Shown here: positions 24,114-30,958 of the stretch, piece by piece
Layout: each line of letters opens with the position of its first letter
Position numbering within the stretch: the stretch's first letter is position 1
Assembly (NCBI GenBank): GCA_949065595.1
Contig: CARSXK010000012.1
Location: 1-35,520, forward strand
Length of the DNA: 35,520 nucleotides
Direction: 5' to 3'
Source: UBA5026 sp949065595
GTDB lineage: Bacteria > Bacillota_I > Bacilli_A > RF39 > UBA660
The notes under the pieces: model-generated
The model's input: the letters and a program-made list of their open reading frames with translations, nothing else
What the model was told of the DNA's origin: nothing
Database searches by the model: none
Position numbers and translations under genes: made by a program

Positions 24114-24117
24114 TCGT

Positions 24118-24206
24118 GCCTGAGTGGCGAAATTGGTAGACGCACAGGACTTAAAATCCTGCGGGAGTCAAATCCCGTGCCGGTTCAAGTCCGGCCTTAG
24201 GCACCA
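24118..24206 (+). tRNA. tRNA-Leu (UAA)
   Basis: Acceptor GCCTGAG/CTTAGGC (one wobble), anticodon loop CTTAAAA, long variable arm, encoded CCA. Confidence 0.95.
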
Positions 24207-24216
24207 GATTGATAGG

Positions 24217-24248
24217 AAACTCGAACTTTTATGTTTCGAGTTTTAATA
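24217..24248 (+). terminator. Terminator of the first tRNA cluster
   Basis: AAACTCGAA / TTCGAGTTT stem with a nine-base loop followed by TTAAT, ten bases after tRNA-Leu. Confidence 0.65.
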
Positions 24249-24285
24249 ATCCCAAAATTATGGTAAAAAATTTATAAAAATTTAA

Positions 24286-24332
24286 TTGATGCTGTCAATT
24301 TAGTAAACACACTTGTACATTGACAACATCAA
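24286..24332. repeat. Long inverted repeat upstream of the WYL-type regulator
   Basis: TTGATGCTGTCAAT (24286-24299) and ATTGACAACATCAA (24319-24332) are inverted copies, 13 of 14 matching, with a 19-base centre. No T tract follows, so it does not look like a terminator. It lies 80 bp before the regulator gene and could be its operator. Confidence 0.55.
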
Positions 24333-24412
24333 TGAACGTGTGAAAAGAGTAAATTGTTTTAATAGTTATTTTAGAATTATGTTTATAGATTGTATTAAAA
24401 TTAGGGGGCTAT

Positions 24413-24871
24413 ATGTCTAAAATTAGTAATGTGTTAACAATGCTTGAATATTTAAGTTCAGGAAAAAAATATAGCATAGCTGAATTATCCAAAAAACTAG
24501 AAGTTAATCCGAGAATGATTCGAGTGTATAAAAATGAAGTTGAAAAAGCAGGAATTTATATCGATACTATTAAAGGTCCATATGGAGGATATGTACTAAA
24601 CCAAAATATAAATATTCCTAAAAGATTTATAACACCAAATAAAATTGAAGTAAAAAATAAAAATTTCTTTAATTTGATAAATAGAGCGATTAAGGAAAAA
24701 GACAAATGTTTTATAGAGTATTATTCTAAAGATCAAAAAAATATATCAGAAAGGATAATTCATCCTTATGATTTACTTCTGCTCGGATCAGAATGGGGAG
24801 TAGCCGCCTATTGCGAATCAAAGGAAGAAATAAGAATTTTTTATATTAATAGAATTAAAAATATAAAATGA
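24413..24871 (+). CDS. HTH-WYL transcriptional regulator (short form)
   Basis: The 152-residue protein begins with an HTH_11-type helix-turn-helix (VLTMLEYLSSGKKYSIAELS, then KLEVNPRMIRVYKNEVEKAG) and the wing GPYGGYVLN. From residue ~85 a WYL-like domain follows (CFIEYYSKDQ, ERIIHPYDLLLLGSEWGVAA, IRIFYINRIKNI). WYL proteins sense ligands, often nucleic acids or nucleotides, and control stress or defence genes. Length is half of a typical WYL regulator, so the C-terminal extension is missing. Site AGGGGG precedes the ATG. Between two tRNA clusters; target unknown. Confidence 0.75.
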   Translation: MSKISNVLTMLEYLSSGKKYSIAELSKKLEVNPRMIRVYKNEVEKAGIYIDTIKGPYGGYVLNQNINIPKRFITPNKIEVKNKNFFNLINRAIKEKDKCFIEYYSKDQKNISERIIHPYDLLLLGSEWGVAAYCESKEEIRIFYINRIKNIK

Positions 24872-24947
24872 TTGGGAAATTTTTATAACTGACACATATA
24901 TTTCCTCTTCTTTTGCTAAAATGTAATTAACAAAGGAGAGATGTGGT

Positions 24948-25373
24948 ATGGAAATATTAACATTTGTAACAGGAAATATAAATAAAGGATTTGAAATTGA
25001 AGAAAGATTTAATAGAGAGCAGATACCTATTGAAATTATAAAAATGGATTTTGAAGAACCAGAAGTGAATGATATAGAAACTGTTTCAAAGAGTAAAGCA
25101 ATACATGCTTATCAAATTTTAGGAAAACCTTGTTTTGTAATTGATTCGAGATTTAACATTCATAATTACCCCAATAATCGTGAATACCCTGGTGCATTTG
25201 TAAGACGAAGTGGAATCGTTAGGGATATAGATGGATTATTAAATACATTAAAAGATGTTAGAGATAGAAGTTGTCAATTTTTAGATTGCTTAATTTTCTA
25301 TGATGGAACAGAATTTTCTTGTTTCTATGGAAGAGATGAAGGAATCATAACATATGAAAAAAGAGGAAAATAA
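24948..25373 (+). CDS. Ham1/RdgB-like non-canonical purine NTP pyrophosphatase, N-terminal part
   Basis: House-cleaning enzymes of this family hydrolyse ITP, XTP and dITP. The 141 residues start with the substrate loop TFVTGNINKGFEIE, then the central metal-site segment CFVIDSRFNIHNYPNNREYPGAF (Asp in VIDS) and FYGRDEGIITYEKRG. Family members are ~190-200 residues; the rest lies in the next frame from 25354 (see next entry). The frame ends in GAAAAAAGAGGAAAATAA, where a one-base indel would account for the break. It is therefore a recent frameshift, or a sequencing error in an A tract. Strong site AAGGAG. Confidence 0.7.
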   Translation: MEILTFVTGNINKGFEIEERFNREQIPIEIIKMDFEEPEVNDIETVSKSKAIHAYQILGKPCFVIDSRFNIHNYPNNREYPGAFVRRSGIVRDIDGLLNTLKDVRDRSCQFLDCLIFYDGTEFSCFYGRDEGIITYEKRGK

Positions 25374-25560
25374 AGCAATGCGTTCAGACTTGTGGTATGT
25401 ATTTCAACCAAAAAATTCTGTTAAAACATTAGCAGAGATGACCGATGAAGAAAGAATCAATCGAAAAGACGGACATATTTCAGCTAAAGAACAATTTATA
25501 GAGTGGTACAAAAAGAATTATTTAGACAAAAAACAATTAATAAAAGATATGAATATATAA
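25354..25560 (+). pseudogene. C-terminal part of the Ham1/RdgB-like gene, out of frame
   Basis: MRSDLWYVFQPKNSVKTLAE then EMTDEERINRKDGHISA and a final QFIEWYKK match the end of Ham1-family proteins (F-x-P ... KT-A-E-M ... EER ... SA ... F). It overlaps the previous frame by 20 bases and has no independent ribosome site. Joined at the A-rich tract 25354-25368, the two would give one protein of ~196 residues. The 298 bp that follow (25561-25858) hold only the next promoter. Confidence 0.6.
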
Positions 25561-25788
25561 TATACTATAGTCAGCTAATAAATTATTACTAACTATTTAT
25601 TTTGCCTAATAAGTTGTTTTTGTCTCTCGTAACATAAGCAAATTATCTAGTGTGTCTTGAGAGATATTTTAACTCTATCAAATAGGGTTTTATTTTGGAA
25701 TATCAATTTGAAATAGTTTCATATTTTTTAAAAATAGATTTTCATTGTCAATATGAGTAATCTTTTTTCATAAATTGAATAAAATGTA

Positions 25789-25817
25789 TTGCAATAAGAA
25801 AAATATTTTGTTATAAT
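25789..25817 (+). promoter_or_regulatory. Promoter of the second tRNA cluster
   Basis: TTGCAA (25789-25794) and TATAAT (25812-25817), 17-bp spacer, 42 bases before tRNA-Ser. Confidence 0.65.
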
Positions 25818-25858
25818 CAAATACGTATCGAGGAACTTACAGTATGATACAATTTTTT

Positions 25859-25949
25859 GGAGAAATACCCAAGTCTGGTTGAAGGGACCGGTCTTGAAAA
25901 CCGGGAGGTCGGCGACGGCGCGGGGGTTCGAATCCCTCTTTCTCCGCCA
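25859..25949 (+). tRNA. tRNA-Ser (UGA)
   Basis: Acceptor GGAGAAA/TTTCTCC, anticodon loop CTTGAAA, long variable arm, encoded CCA. Confidence 0.95.
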
Positions 25950-25966
25950 TTTTATAAATTCAATAT

Positions 25967-26043
<77 letters not shown>

Positions 26044-26046
26044 AAT

Positions 26047-26122
26047 GGTTCCGTGGTGTAGCGGTTATCACGTCTGCCTGTCACGCAGAAGATCGCGAGT
26101 TCGATTCTCGTCGGAACCGCCA
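26047..26122 (+). tRNA. tRNA-Asp (GUC)
   Basis: Acceptor GGTTCCG/CGGAACC, anticodon loop CTGTCAC, encoded CCA. Confidence 0.95.
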
Positions 26123-26130
26123 TTTGTTTT

Positions 26131-26206
26131 GGCTCTGTAGCTCAGTCGGTAGAGCAAGGGACTGAAAATCCCTGTGTCGGTGGTTCGATTCCACTCGGAG
26201 CCACCA
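26131..26206 (+). tRNA. tRNA-Phe (GAA)
   Basis: Acceptor GGCTCTG/CGGAGCC (wobble), anticodon loop CTGAAAA, encoded CCA. Confidence 0.95.
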
Positions 26207-26253
26207 TTTAATAATTTAGATGGTGACTTTTTCTATTTATGAAGAACGTGCCT

Positions 26254-26330
26254 GCGCTCGTAGCTCAGCTGGATAGAGTGTTTGGCTACGAACCAAAAGG
26301 TCAGGGGTTCGAATCCCTTCGAGCGCACCA
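26254..26330 (+). tRNA. tRNA-Arg (ACG)
   Basis: Acceptor GCGCTCG/CGAGCGC, anticodon loop CTACGAA, encoded CCA. Confidence 0.95.
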
Positions 26331-26335
26331 TACTT

Positions 26336-26412
26336 CGGGAAATGGCTCAACTTGGTAGAGCACTTGGTTTGGGACCAAGGGGTTGCAGGTTCAAATCCTG
26401 TTTTCCCGACCA
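26336..26412 (+). tRNA. tRNA-Pro (UGG), integration target
   Basis: Acceptor CGGGAAA/TTTCCCG, anticodon loop TTTGGGA, encoded CCA. Its 3' end is repeated at 34192, so this gene is the insertion site of the mobile element and has a 3' end that was rebuilt by it. Confidence 0.95.
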
Positions 26413-26430
26413 TTAAGATTATAAAGCCTT
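26396..26430 (+). repeat. attL (tRNA-Pro side attachment site)
   Basis: TCCTGTTTTCCCGACCATT, then one differing base (A), then AGATTATAAAGCCTT. Copy at 34192-34226, 34 of 35 identical. Includes the last 17 bases of tRNA-Pro and the start of its terminator. Confidence 0.9.
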
Positions 26431-26450
26431 GAAATTCAAGGCTTTTATAA
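26423..26450. terminator. Terminator of tRNA-Pro, also of int on the other strand
   Basis: AAAGCCTTG / CAAGGCTTT stem with a five-base loop and A/T runs on both sides. Part of the attachment repeat, so this copy came with the element. Confidence 0.65.
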
Positions 26451-26506
26451 TAATTGATTACTCATAGCCCTTAAAAAACACTTAATTTATTAAGTTTTTA
26501 GCAATT

Positions 26507-27595
26507 TTATAGATTTTGTTTTAAATGATTCAAGATGTCGATAGCTTTATCTTCATCATTTGGAATCATATGGGAATAAGTATTGAGTGTCATATTGATA
26601 TCAGAATGACCTAGACGTTCGGAAATAACTATAATAGGTACATTCTTGGATAACAGTAAGGATGCATGACTATGCCTAAAGTCGTGTATTCTTATTTTTT
26701 TGACATTTGCTAAAGTACAATACTTATCTTTCTTTCTACCAATTGTTGTGGGTGCAAGTGGATTTATTCCACCGAAGATATACCAATTATCTTCAAAACC
26801 TACACATGATTGATAGAATTTTTTTAGTTCTTGTAATTGTAAAACCAAATCTTTATCAATTTTTACTTTTCGAATCGATCTTAAAGTTTTAGGAGTATTT
26901 ACAATATACTTTTCATTTTTCTTTTCTTTGGAAATAGTCTTATTAATATCTAAAGAATCATTTATGAAATCATTCCAAGTAAGAGCCAAACATTCACCTT
27001 GCCGTAATCCTGTGTAATAAAGTGTTTCAAAGAATGTTCTATAAACTTGATCCTCTACAACAGATATAAATGTTTGATATTCTTCATAAGTCCAAAAATC
27101 CACATTCCTTTTTAAGTCCGTTTTTCTTTTAAAATTACCTGTCATGCTTGCAATATTTTGTTTGAGTCCATAGAATTTCATTGCGTAGTTTAATATCGTT
27201 ACCATAGCACCGTGTAAACTACTGTTATATTTGTGTTTAAAGCCCTTTTCTTCGATTATACGTTGCCATTTGATATAAACACTATTGGTAATCTTATTTA
27301 ATCTGTAGTCTTTGAAATAAGGAAGAATATAGTTATTGAATCTACTAACAACAGAACGATAAGATTGTTGTTTCAATTTTAAGCTTATATGCTCTTTATA
27401 TACTGTCCATAGTTCGCTAAAGAGTAGATTCGATATTTCTGTTCTATCGGATAGTTTGAACTCTCTTTCAGCCTGTAAAGCATCTTTTTTGGTATTAAAC
27501 CATTTTCTCTCAAATTGTTTGTGATTTCCATAAACATCTTCTGCATAAGTCCGAAATTTCCATTTCTTTGTTTTCTTATTTTGATATACTGGCAT
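26507..27595 (-). CDS. int: Tyrosine-recombinase integrase of the element
   Basis: Catalyses attP x attB recombination into tRNA-Pro. The 362-residue protein (from ATG 27595, MPVYQNKKTKKWKF) has an AP2-like arm-binding N-terminus, a SAM-like core-binding domain (~57-150) and a catalytic domain with Arg198 (TGLRQGE), H304-x-x-R307 (HDFRHSHAS), His330 (LGHSD) and the nucleophile Tyr340 (NTYSH). All active-site residues are present, so it should be functional. The frame can start 18 bases earlier at 27613; neither start has a strong site because the gene is coupled to the preceding one by a 20-base overlap. Confidence 0.95.
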   Translation of the reverse strand: MPVYQNKKTKKWKFRTYAEDVYGNHKQFERKWFNTKKDALQAEREFKLSDRTEISNLLFSELWTVYKEHISLKLKQQSYRSVVSRFNNYILPYFKDYRLNKITNSVYIKWQRIIEEKGFKHKYNSSLHGAMVTILNYAMKFYGLKQNIASMTGNFKRKTDLKRNVDFWTYEEYQTFISVVEDQVYRTFFETLYYTGLRQGECLALTWNDFINDSLDINKTISKEKKNEKYIVNTPKTLRSIRKVKIDKDLVLQLQELKKFYQSCVGFEDNWYIFGGINPLAPTTIGRKKDKYCTLANVKKIRIHDFRHSHASLLLSKNVPIIVISERLGHSDINMTLNTYSHMIPNDEDKAIDILNHLKQNL

Positions 27596-27875
27596 AATTG
27601 ACTGCCGTATCATTCGCTATTACTTCTAAATACTGTTCTAACTTTGCCATTTTTGTGAGATATTCTAAATCAAGATTCAACTTTTCCACAATATATTGCA
27701 TAGGAACAACTATTGTTTTTCCATTAGGAACTTCTTTTCCACAGTTATGAATCTCATCTATGATGGTATCTCGCATTTTAATAGCACTATCTCTACCACA
27801 ATTCATAATCTTCATAATATCTTGAACATTAGCCCATGGTTTTGATAGGATGTTTAATAACTCGATACAGGACAT
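27576..27875 (-). CDS. Small DNA-binding protein, probable excisionase
   Basis: A 99-residue protein directly before and overlapping int, in the place of xis. Residues ~12-45 read WANVQDIMKIMNCGRDSAIK, a helix-turn-helix like that of MerR/Xis-type factors, followed by PNGKTIVVPMQYIVEKLNL (a wing or second helix). Xis proteins bend DNA and steer integrase to excision. Strong site GGAGGTG. Shares the repressible promoter at 27919-27947. Xis role inferred from position and size. Confidence 0.6.
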   Translation of the reverse strand: MSCIELLNILSKPWANVQDIMKIMNCGRDSAIKMRDTIIDEIHNCGKEVPNGKTIVVPMQYIVEKLNLDLEYLTKMAKLEQYLEVIANDTAVNYASISK

Positions 27876-27891
27876 TATTCACCTCCTCTCT

Positions 27892-27917
27892 ATACTGTCG
27901 AATTTATCCGACAGTAT
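27892..27917. promoter_or_regulatory. Perfect palindromic operator at the xis-int transcription start
   Basis: ATACTGTCG (27892-27900) and CGACAGTAT (27909-27917) with an eight-base centre. It covers the expected +1 of the leftward promoter, so a bound repressor would shut off xis-int. Candidate binder: the XRE protein at 28444 or the one at 30161. Confidence 0.65.
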
Positions 27918-27918
27918 C

Positions 27919-27947
27919 ATTATAGAACGTAACTACAATATTGTCAA
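27919..27947 (-). promoter_or_regulatory. Consensus promoter of xis-int
   Basis: Leftward TTGACA (27947-27942), 17 bp, TATAAT (27924-27919): both boxes perfect. Such a strong promoter in front of an integrase needs tight repression, which the adjacent palindrome can supply. Confidence 0.8.
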
Positions 27948-27966
27948 GAAAATCCGCCACTTTTTA

Positions 27967-27995
27967 TTGAAAAATATTTTTGGGTATGATATGAT
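27967..27995 (+). promoter_or_regulatory. Promoter of the rightward four-gene operon
   Basis: TTGAAA (27967-27972), 17 bp, TATGAT (27990-27995), 33 bases before the start at 28029. Confidence 0.65.
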
Positions 27996-28028
27996 TGTTG
28001 TATAAAGCCGATAAAGAAAGGATTTTTT

Positions 28029-28433
28029 ATGAATAAGGAACAATTATTAGAGTTAGTAGATAGTTTAGAATTACCAAAGGAAGAATACTATATTTTATCA
28101 AGTGGATGTTTACTTTTATACGGATTAAGAGAACAGGCTAAAGATTTAGATTTATGTGTATCAACAGAATTGTTTGAAAATATGAAAGTAAAATTCAATA
28201 TAGATTTAGCTTCTAAAAATGATTGTGGATTTTATCAATTAAATGATTTAGTAGAAGTTGTTGTTAATGATAAGCAAGAGTTCAATAGAGATTTTAAGGA
28301 TGGCTATCCTGTAGAATCATTACAAAGTATTTTAGATTATAAGATAAATAGAAATGCACCAAAGGATCAAACAGATATTATCAATATTCAAAATTATTTG
28401 AATAACCAAGAAAAGCAAAAGAAAATGATGTAG
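28029..28433 (+). CDS. Nucleotidyltransferase-fold protein
   Basis: A 134-residue soluble protein. The segment YILSSGCLLLYGLREQAKDL followed by DLCVS fits the polymerase-beta-like nucleotidyltransferase fold: a G-x-x-x-L-x-x-x-G helix and the Asp-x-Asp metal pair (Asp39, Asp41), then a third acidic strand VEVVVND. It resembles substrate-poor MNT or AbiEii-like domains, and also minimal proteins that only keep the fold. The next gene begins 10 bases later, so it heads an operon with an XRE regulator, a Nudix hydrolase and a peptidase. AMP/NMP transfer to a target is a possibility, not shown. Confidence 0.65.
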   Translation: MNKEQLLELVDSLELPKEEYYILSSGCLLLYGLREQAKDLDLCVSTELFENMKVKFNIDLASKNDCGFYQLNDLVEVVVNDKQEFNRDFKDGYPVESLQSILDYKINRNAPKDQTDIINIQNYLNNQEKQKKMM

Positions 28434-28443
28434 AGGTGGTATC

Positions 28444-28980
28444 ATGGATGGAAATAATTTAAAGTATGATTTAAAATTGATATTGTTAGGTGCTCGTGAG
28501 AAGAAAGGATATTCTCAAAGAAAATTAGCACGAATTATCGGTATCCATCATTCTACTTTAAATGATATAGAAAATGGAAAAATTAAAAAGATAGATGTAG
28601 AAGTATTAAGAAAAATTGCAGAGGAGCTAGATTTAAGTTTAGAGTTACTACTGAAAGCAGCAGGATACAATCAAGTGGTGAATATGTTTAAAACACAAAA
28701 TGATCCGCTAGATAAAAAATCAACTAGGGATTTAAAAAATATGATAGAAAAGTATCAACAATCACAACTCGATTTATTGGAAGATTCTTATCAAAAAAGA
28801 GATAATGTGGCAAAATGTCGCACAAAATTACATCATATGATGATGTTGCTAGAAAAATATGATTATTACCAAGAAATATATCCAATCGAGAAAATATTAG
28901 CAGATGTGAAACAACTTTATGATGATTTGGAAATGAGTGCAGAAAAGTACGATTATAGTAAATTACCTAGAGAGGATTAG
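28444..28980 (+). CDS. XRE-family regulator with helical C-terminal domain
   Basis: A 178-residue protein: an XRE helix-turn-helix at ~8-68 (REKKGYSQRKLARIIGIHHS, TLNDIENGK, then a D-L-S-L-E-L-L-L end) and a long helical region (~90-178) that could dimerise or bind a partner. It lacks the peptidase or phage-repressor S24 domain. The likely repressor of the element: it is next to the divergent xis-int promoter with the palindromic operator. Second gene of the operon, 10 bases after the first. Confidence 0.85.
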   Translation: MDGNNLKYDLKLILLGAREKKGYSQRKLARIIGIHHSTLNDIENGKIKKIDVEVLRKIAEELDLSLELLLKAAGYNQVVNMFKTQNDPLDKKSTRDLKNMIEKYQQSQLDLLEDSYQKRDNVAKCRTKLHHMMMLLEKYDYYQEIYPIEKILADVKQLYDDLEMSAEKYDYSKLPRED

Positions 28981-28988
28981 ATGTCAAT

Positions 28989-29465
28989 ATGGAAAATATA
29001 GTAAGTTTTTTGATAGAAAATGATAAAGTTGTTTGTATAGAGCATAAAGTTAATCGTATAGGATATTATGATATACCAGGTGGAAAAATAGAGGATAATG
29101 AAACCGAAATGCAAGCAGTTGTTCGTGAATTTGAGGAAGAAAGTGGACTCATCGTTGAGAATCCAATTTCACGTGGGATAATGTATGTGAATTACCCTAC
29201 AAGAAGTTTTATTTTTCATACTTACGTAGCACATGAATATAGTGGCGAAATCAAACAGTTTGAGGAAAATAATACCTATTGGATGACAATACAGGATTTG
29301 ATTAGTAAACCAAAACGTTTTACCAATACAATTATGTTAGAACCTAGTTTCTTAAAGGTATTGTTAGATGAAACAAAGGAGTTTGTTTTAGCGGTTGATG
29401 TAGATGATAATGATAATGTTCTCAATCTTGATTTTAAGGTATGTAATTATGGTGATTTAAAATAA
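28989..29465 (+). CDS. Nudix hydrolase
   Basis: A 158-residue protein with a complete Nudix box, G-x5-E-x7-R-E-x-x-E-E-x-G-L, at residues 32-54 (GGKIEDNETEMQAVVREFEE, then ESGL). Hydrolyses a nucleoside diphosphate linked to another moiety; substrate unknown. The start ATG follows AGAGGA of the previous gene's end; an ATG at 28981 is in another frame and stops at once. The next gene overlaps by one base (TAATG), so the two are coupled. Confidence 0.88.
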   Translation: MENIVSFLIENDKVVCIEHKVNRIGYYDIPGGKIEDNETEMQAVVREFEEESGLIVENPISRGIMYVNYPTRSFIFHTYVAHEYSGEIKQFEENNTYWMTIQDLISKPKRFTNTIMLEPSFLKVLLDETKEFVLAVDVDDNDNVLNLDFKVCNYGDLK

Positions 29466-30151
29466 TGAATAACTTAAATACGCAATATGAAAATAATCAA
29501 TTTATTATTTTCTATAATCATAATGATGAAAACATTCAACAATTAATTACAACATTAGAATCAAAATCTAAAGAAATCATGAATTTCTTTGGTTTAGAAA
29601 ACATTAGTCGAAAAGTCATTGTCAAAATCTATTATTCAATCGATGATTATAAGAAACACTTAATACCTTATCTTGAGGAAATGGGGGAAACTTATCATGA
29701 TTGGATGATAGCTGATACTATGGATGACAATATTAATATGCTAGAATTAAGTCTTTGTCGAGAGTTAAGTTCTCATAGAAATGAAACGATTGAAGATCAA
29801 ATGCAAAATATTTTACATGAATTTGCCCATATATGTCATCATGAATTGTTAGGGGAAAATAATTCACGTGGACATATATGGTTTTCTGAAGCACTAGCGA
29901 CAAATTTGTCAGGTCAGGATTATAGTGGTACTGAAATTATTTGTACTTATGAAAAATTAAAAAATGACTTTAATAATGCCCCTAATAATTATCCAACATC
30001 GTATTTAATGGGAAAGTATATGATAGAGAACTATGGAAGAGATTTCGTATTAGATTTTATTAAAAATTGGCAATTATTAGATGAATTTGCTCCAAGATTA
30101 TTTGAGGAAACCAAAGCCTTTTATAATAAAAATGAAATGAAAAAGAAATAG
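29465..30151 (+). CDS. Zinc metallopeptidase of the gluzincin type
   Basis: A 228-residue soluble protein with the zinc motif HEFAH (His118, Glu119, His122) and a third ligand Glu142 in WFSEALAT, the 'HExxH + E' arrangement of clan MA. N-terminal region (IIFYNHNDENIQQLITTLES, VIVKIYYSIDDYKKHL) resembles the pre-catalytic part of M1-like peptidases. No signal peptide, so it acts in the cytoplasm. Last gene of the four-gene operon. It is not an ImmA/IrrE protein (those have HELGH and a different context), though cleavage of the operon's XRE repressor would be an analogous role. Confidence 0.75.
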   Translation: MNNLNTQYENNQFIIFYNHNDENIQQLITTLESKSKEIMNFFGLENISRKVIVKIYYSIDDYKKHLIPYLEEMGETYHDWMIADTMDDNINMLELSLCRELSSHRNETIEDQMQNILHEFAHICHHELLGENNSRGHIWFSEALATNLSGQDYSGTEIICTYEKLKNDFNNAPNNYPTSYLMGKYMIENYGRDFVLDFIKNWQLLDEFAPRLFEETKAFYNKNEMKKK

Positions 30152-30160
30152 CCAACAAAA

Positions 30161-30373
30161 CTATTTCTTTTCTATTGTAACTGTATAACCATATTTTTTA
30201 GCAATTTTCATTAAGGTTTCAAATGTATATCTTCTAGTGCCTCTTTCATAACCTTGAACAGTCATTCCACTTAATCCAATGTCTTTTCCAAAGTCAGGTT
30301 GCTTCTTGCCTGTCCATTCTCTTAATATTTTCATTACTTCTTTTTCTTTATAATCATTAGCAACTATTTTCAT
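30161..30373 (-). CDS. Small XRE-type repressor
   Basis: A 70-residue single helix-turn-helix protein (KILREWTGKKQPDFGKDIGL, then SGMTVQGYERGTRRYTFETL and a MKIAKKYGYTVTI end). Start ATG with AAGGAGCG. It is divergent from the 30467 gene across a 93-bp interval that contains a consensus promoter with a palindrome in its spacer, so it probably represses that promoter and itself. Its stop is 9 bases from the end of the convergent peptidase gene. Confidence 0.85.
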   Translation of the reverse strand: MKIVANDYKEKEVMKILREWTGKKQPDFGKDIGLSGMTVQGYERGTRRYTFETLMKIAKKYGYTVTIEKK

Positions 30374-30388
30374 ACACCACGCTCCTTA

Positions 30389-30417
30389 TTGACAAGCATA
30401 CACTATGTATGTATAAT
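30389..30417 (+). promoter_or_regulatory. Consensus promoter with embedded operator
   Basis: TTGACA (30389-30394), 17 bp, TATAAT (30412-30417), perfect boxes. The spacer contains the palindrome CATACA-CTA-TGTATG (30397-30411). A repressor there would block RNA polymerase at the 30467 gene; the divergent XRE gene is the obvious candidate. Confidence 0.75.
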
Positions 30418-30466
30418 TGTGATATAATCCATTCAAGATGTATGGAATATTAGAAGGAGAGATAGA

Positions 30467-30826
30467 GTGTATCAGAATGATCCTTATAAAGGAACTAGGG
30501 ATGAGATAAGTGGTAAAGATTTGGAGAAGGTAAGGTTAATCACATTAAAGGAAAAGGAATTTCGTAAAAATCGATATGTAGAAGAAATGGCTCATTATGC
30601 AATGTTGTGGTTAAAATATTTTAGAAATGAGAATACAAGTTATTATAATTTGGTAAATGCAGTTTTATGTGATGAGTTTCATTACAGTAAAACTGAAATT
30701 TCTAATATGGTGAATGAATCCATTTGTGTGCTAAAGAATAAGTATAATATTGATGTAACTTCCTATGATCCATTGATATTATCTTCATGTGTACCATTTT
30801 ATCAAATCAAAGAGGATGTGAAGTGA
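30467..30826 (+). CDS. Uncharacterised element protein
   Basis: A 119-residue soluble, mainly helical protein starting at GTG with a strong site (AGAAGGAGA). MAHYAMLWLKYFRNENTSYY and DEFHYSKTEISNMVNESI are its most distinct parts. Not recognised. It lies just before the oriT-like region and is under a tightly regulated promoter, so a role in transfer, such as an accessory oriT protein, is conceivable. Confidence 0.6.
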   Translation: MYQNDPYKGTRDEISGKDLEKVRLITLKEKEFRKNRYVEEMAHYAMLWLKYFRNENTSYYNLVNAVLCDEFHYSKTEISNMVNESICVLKNKYNIDVTSYDPLILSSCVPFYQIKEDVK

Positions 30827-30839
30827 TTCACATTAGGCC

Positions 30840-30868
30840 AAAAAAGAAGTTAGGCTTGCTAACTTCTA
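30840..30868 (-). terminator. Terminator for leftward transcripts
   Basis: AGAAGTTAG / CTAACTTCT perfect 9-bp stem, five-base loop; on the minus strand it is followed by T6. It would end the SEC-C transcript before it enters the 30467 gene. Confidence 0.6.
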
Positions 30869-30900
30869 TATAAGGGTTTCAAAAGGGAAGATTCCCTTTG

Positions 30901-30940
30901 CACACCGTTATTGGCTTGCCAATATCGTAGTGTGTTACTA
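30901..30940 (+). other. oriT: Putative MobV-type origin of transfer (oriT)
   Basis: The site starts GCACAC and ends TAGTGTG-TTA, as does the pMV158 oriT. Between them is a 10-bp stem with one mismatch (CGTTATTGGC / GCCAATATCG, two-base loop) and then TA before GTGTG; CACAC and GTGTG form the outer stem. By analogy the relaxase would nick after G30935. The element encodes a MobV relaxase at 32126, which supports the call. The position is unusual: it lies beyond the SEC-C gene and downstream of mob, not upstream. Confidence 0.65.
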
Positions 30941-30958
30941 AAATGGTATTTTAAAATG

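Noticed and set aside
25354..25373. Programmed frameshift in the Ham1/RdgB-like gene
   Set aside because: There is an A tract but no ribosome-site stimulator or stem-loop placed as in known programmed sites; a plain indel is simpler.
28444..30151. ImmR-ImmA repressor and anti-repressor pair as in ICEBs1
   Set aside because: The peptidase has HEFAH with a downstream Glu ligand and a gluzincin outline, not the HELGH ImmA/IrrE family, and a Nudix gene separates it from the XRE gene.
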